7,067 bases of DNA from JBGTKH01 sp041744735 (GTDB lineage: Bacteria > Planctomycetota > Planctomycetia > Pirellulales > Pirellulaceae). Both the position numbers and the translations under genes were made by a program. Positions 6,300 through 7,067 of the stretch are shown piece after piece (position 1 is the first letter of the stretch; each line of letters begins with the position of its first letter). The notes beneath the pieces were generated by a model. The model was not told the origin of the DNA, did not search any database, and worked only from the letters and a program-made list of their open reading frames with translations. The stretch is taken from NCBI GenBank assembly GCA_041744735.1, contig JBGTKH010000047.1:1-7067 (forward strand). Reading direction: 5' to 3'.

Positions 6300-6986
6300 T
6301 CAACCTCTGGGCGGCAGCATGGGACCCAGCGTGCCGCCGAATTCACTGGGGTTGTGACTCTGGATGTAGATCTTGCCGTGGCCGGTGAATTTGAGCACGA
6401 TACCTTCGCCTGATAGATACGACTGCACCCAACTGCTCGACGCCTTGCCGGGCGTGTAGCTGAGCGAATCCTCGAACGCAACCACGTGGCCCGTGTCCAC
6501 GGTCAACGCGCCTTTGACTTCCAACTGATTGATGCGGCCGAACGCGCTGACCAGCAGTTGGCCTTGGCCCGATACTTCCACGAACGAAATCGATTCGCCG
6601 GTGAAGAATCCCTTCAAGCCTTGAAACTGTGTATTGATTTGCAGGCCGGGGCTGGAGGCAAGATAACTGCCGCCGGTGCAGATCCATTTGCGGCTGCCAT
6701 CGCACTCGATCAACGTGACTTCACCTTGCAATGTCGGCGCGAGTCCCACTTCCCCATCGACCGTGCCGGTGCAGGTGTACGTAGAGAAGAAAAAACTTTC
6801 GCCGGCAAACATCCGCTTCATGCCCGCCAGCAGCCCGCCGCTGCCGCGGCTCTTGGTCGTGACGTCGATCTCGATGTTGCTCGACGCGCGAAACATCGCG
6901 CCGGCTTCCGAGATGAACTGTTCGCCCGGCCGCAGTTTCACGAGCGCGGCACTGAAGGCGCCTTGTTCTTTGATGTCGATTTCCAT
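6300..6986 (-). CDS. AIM24-family protein (TIGR00266-like), first gene of the pair
   Basis: This 228-residue soluble protein is a canonical member of the AIM24 / TIGR00266 family, of unknown bacterial function. In order: EQFISEAGAMFRAS (22-35), SGGLLAGMKRMFAGESFFFSTY (49-70), VGLAPTLQGEV (80-90), GGSYLASSPGL (105-115), FQGLKGFFTGE (121-131), VDTGHVVAFE (163-172), and GEGIVLKFTGHGKIYIQSHNP (193-213). All the Gly-rich turns of the family are kept. Length is normal. ATG 6986 is preceded only by a weak GAGAG. A 10-codon open frame (6991-7023) ends four bases upstream of it. It is the first gene of a two-gene minus-strand operon with its paralogue, whose start lies two bases past this stop. Bacterial AIM24 genes often occur in tandem sets, so a third copy may lie outside the window. 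Confidence 0.93.
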   Translation of the reverse strand: MEIDIKEQGAFSAALVKLRPGEQFISEAGAMFRASSNIEIDVTTKSRGSGGLLAGMKRMFAGESFFFSTYTCTGTVDGEVGLAPTLQGEVTLIECDGSRKWICTGGSYLASSPGLQINTQFQGLKGFFTGESISFVEVSGQGQLLVSAFGRINQLEVKGALTVDTGHVVAFEDSLSYTPGKASSSWVQSYLSGEGIVLKFTGHGKIYIQSHNPSEFGGTLGPMLPPRG

Positions 6987-6990
6987 GTTG

Positions 6991-7023
6991 TCACTCTCTA
7001 AGGGGTCGGGAGTCTTTTTTCAT
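6991..7023 (-). other. Candidate upstream ORF (10 codons) before the AIM24 operon
   Basis: On the minus strand, ATG at 7023-7021 opens MKKDSRPLRE and stops at TGA 6993-6991, leaving four bases before the AIM24 start codon. A run of six A follows its ATG. No good ribosome site precedes it, so it may be chance. If translated, it could couple ribosomes to the AIM24 start, which itself has only a weak Shine-Dalgarno site. Confidence 0.2.
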
Positions 7024-7025
7024 CT

Positions 7026-7067
7026 CGGCGAAGCCACGTTTATTATGTGATGAATCTTCTTTCGCCG
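7026..7067. promoter_or_regulatory. Upstream region of the AIM24 operon: 7-bp inverted repeat and a possible -10 box
   Basis: CGGCGAA (7026-7032) and TTCGCCG (7061-7067) are reverse complements flanking an AT-rich centre. On the minus strand that centre contains CATAAT (7047-7042), a passable -10 hexamer. The matching -35 would fall at or beyond the window edge, so the promoter cannot be completed. The inverted repeat may extend past the window and could be an operator or a chance match. Confidence 0.2.

Noticed and set aside
5480..6481. 333-codon minus-strand frame overlapping both AIM24 genes
   Set aside because: It is out of frame with two clearly conserved genes and is Arg/Pro-rich. Its last part (5480-5628) is not overlapped by AIM24 coding sequence, but I recognise no domain there and it has no start of its own.
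7014..7020. Run of T as an intrinsic terminator on the plus strand
   Set aside because: No stable stem-loop precedes it, and on the minus strand it lies within the leader of the AIM24 operon.
1..7067. CRISPR array, tRNA, rRNA or defence cassette
   Set aside because: No regularly spaced repeats, cloverleaf with a CCA end, rRNA-like conserved stretch or defence-family motif was found. The repeats present are a few isolated palindromes.

Overview
The window is GC-rich, densely coding bacterial DNA with mostly weak or absent Shine-Dalgarno sites and several intergenic palindromic repeats. The gene families and the repeat style best fit a Planctomycetota genome, probably Pirellulales-like. That placement is an inference from gene content and recalled family resemblance, not from a marker gene.

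Layout, left to right: (1) 1-47, the probable start of a minus-strand gene leaving the window. (2) 164-292, a two-tier inverted repeat that overlaps the 3' end of the next gene. (3) 266-1267 (-), a D-isomer-specific 2-hydroxyacid dehydrogenase, divergent from (4) 1324-2286 (+), a ten-TM EamA/DMT-type transporter. (5) 2414-2821 (+), a small membrane-anchored protein of D-x-x-G-type beta repeats. (6) 2863-3084 (+), a doubtful acidic small ORF. (7) 3148-3324, a MITE-like imperfect inverted repeat in an otherwise empty gap. (8) 3410-4513 (+), a zinc-dependent glucose 1-dehydrogenase of the haloarchaeal type, followed by a perfect hairpin at 4555-4578. (9) 4622-5425 (+), an exported cupredoxin-like / methylamine-utilization-like protein interrupted by one in-frame TGA at 5075-5077. 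(10) 6300-6986 and 5629-6297 (-), two tandem, diverged AIM24-family (TIGR00266-like) paralogues in one operon, convergent with (9).

There is no single pathway here. The 2-hydroxyacid dehydrogenase/transporter pair shares a divergent intergenic region of about 56 bp and could be co-regulated. The sugar dehydrogenase stands alone. The AIM24 pair is a two-gene, probably translationally coupled unit. No defence system, CRISPR array, prophage, tRNA or rRNA was seen.

The points most worth a second look are the single in-frame stop in an otherwise intact exported protein, the two complex inverted repeats (one supplies the C-terminal codons and stop of a metabolic gene), the haloarchaeal-type zinc site in the bacterial sugar dehydrogenase, and the asymmetric divergence of the AIM24 pair.
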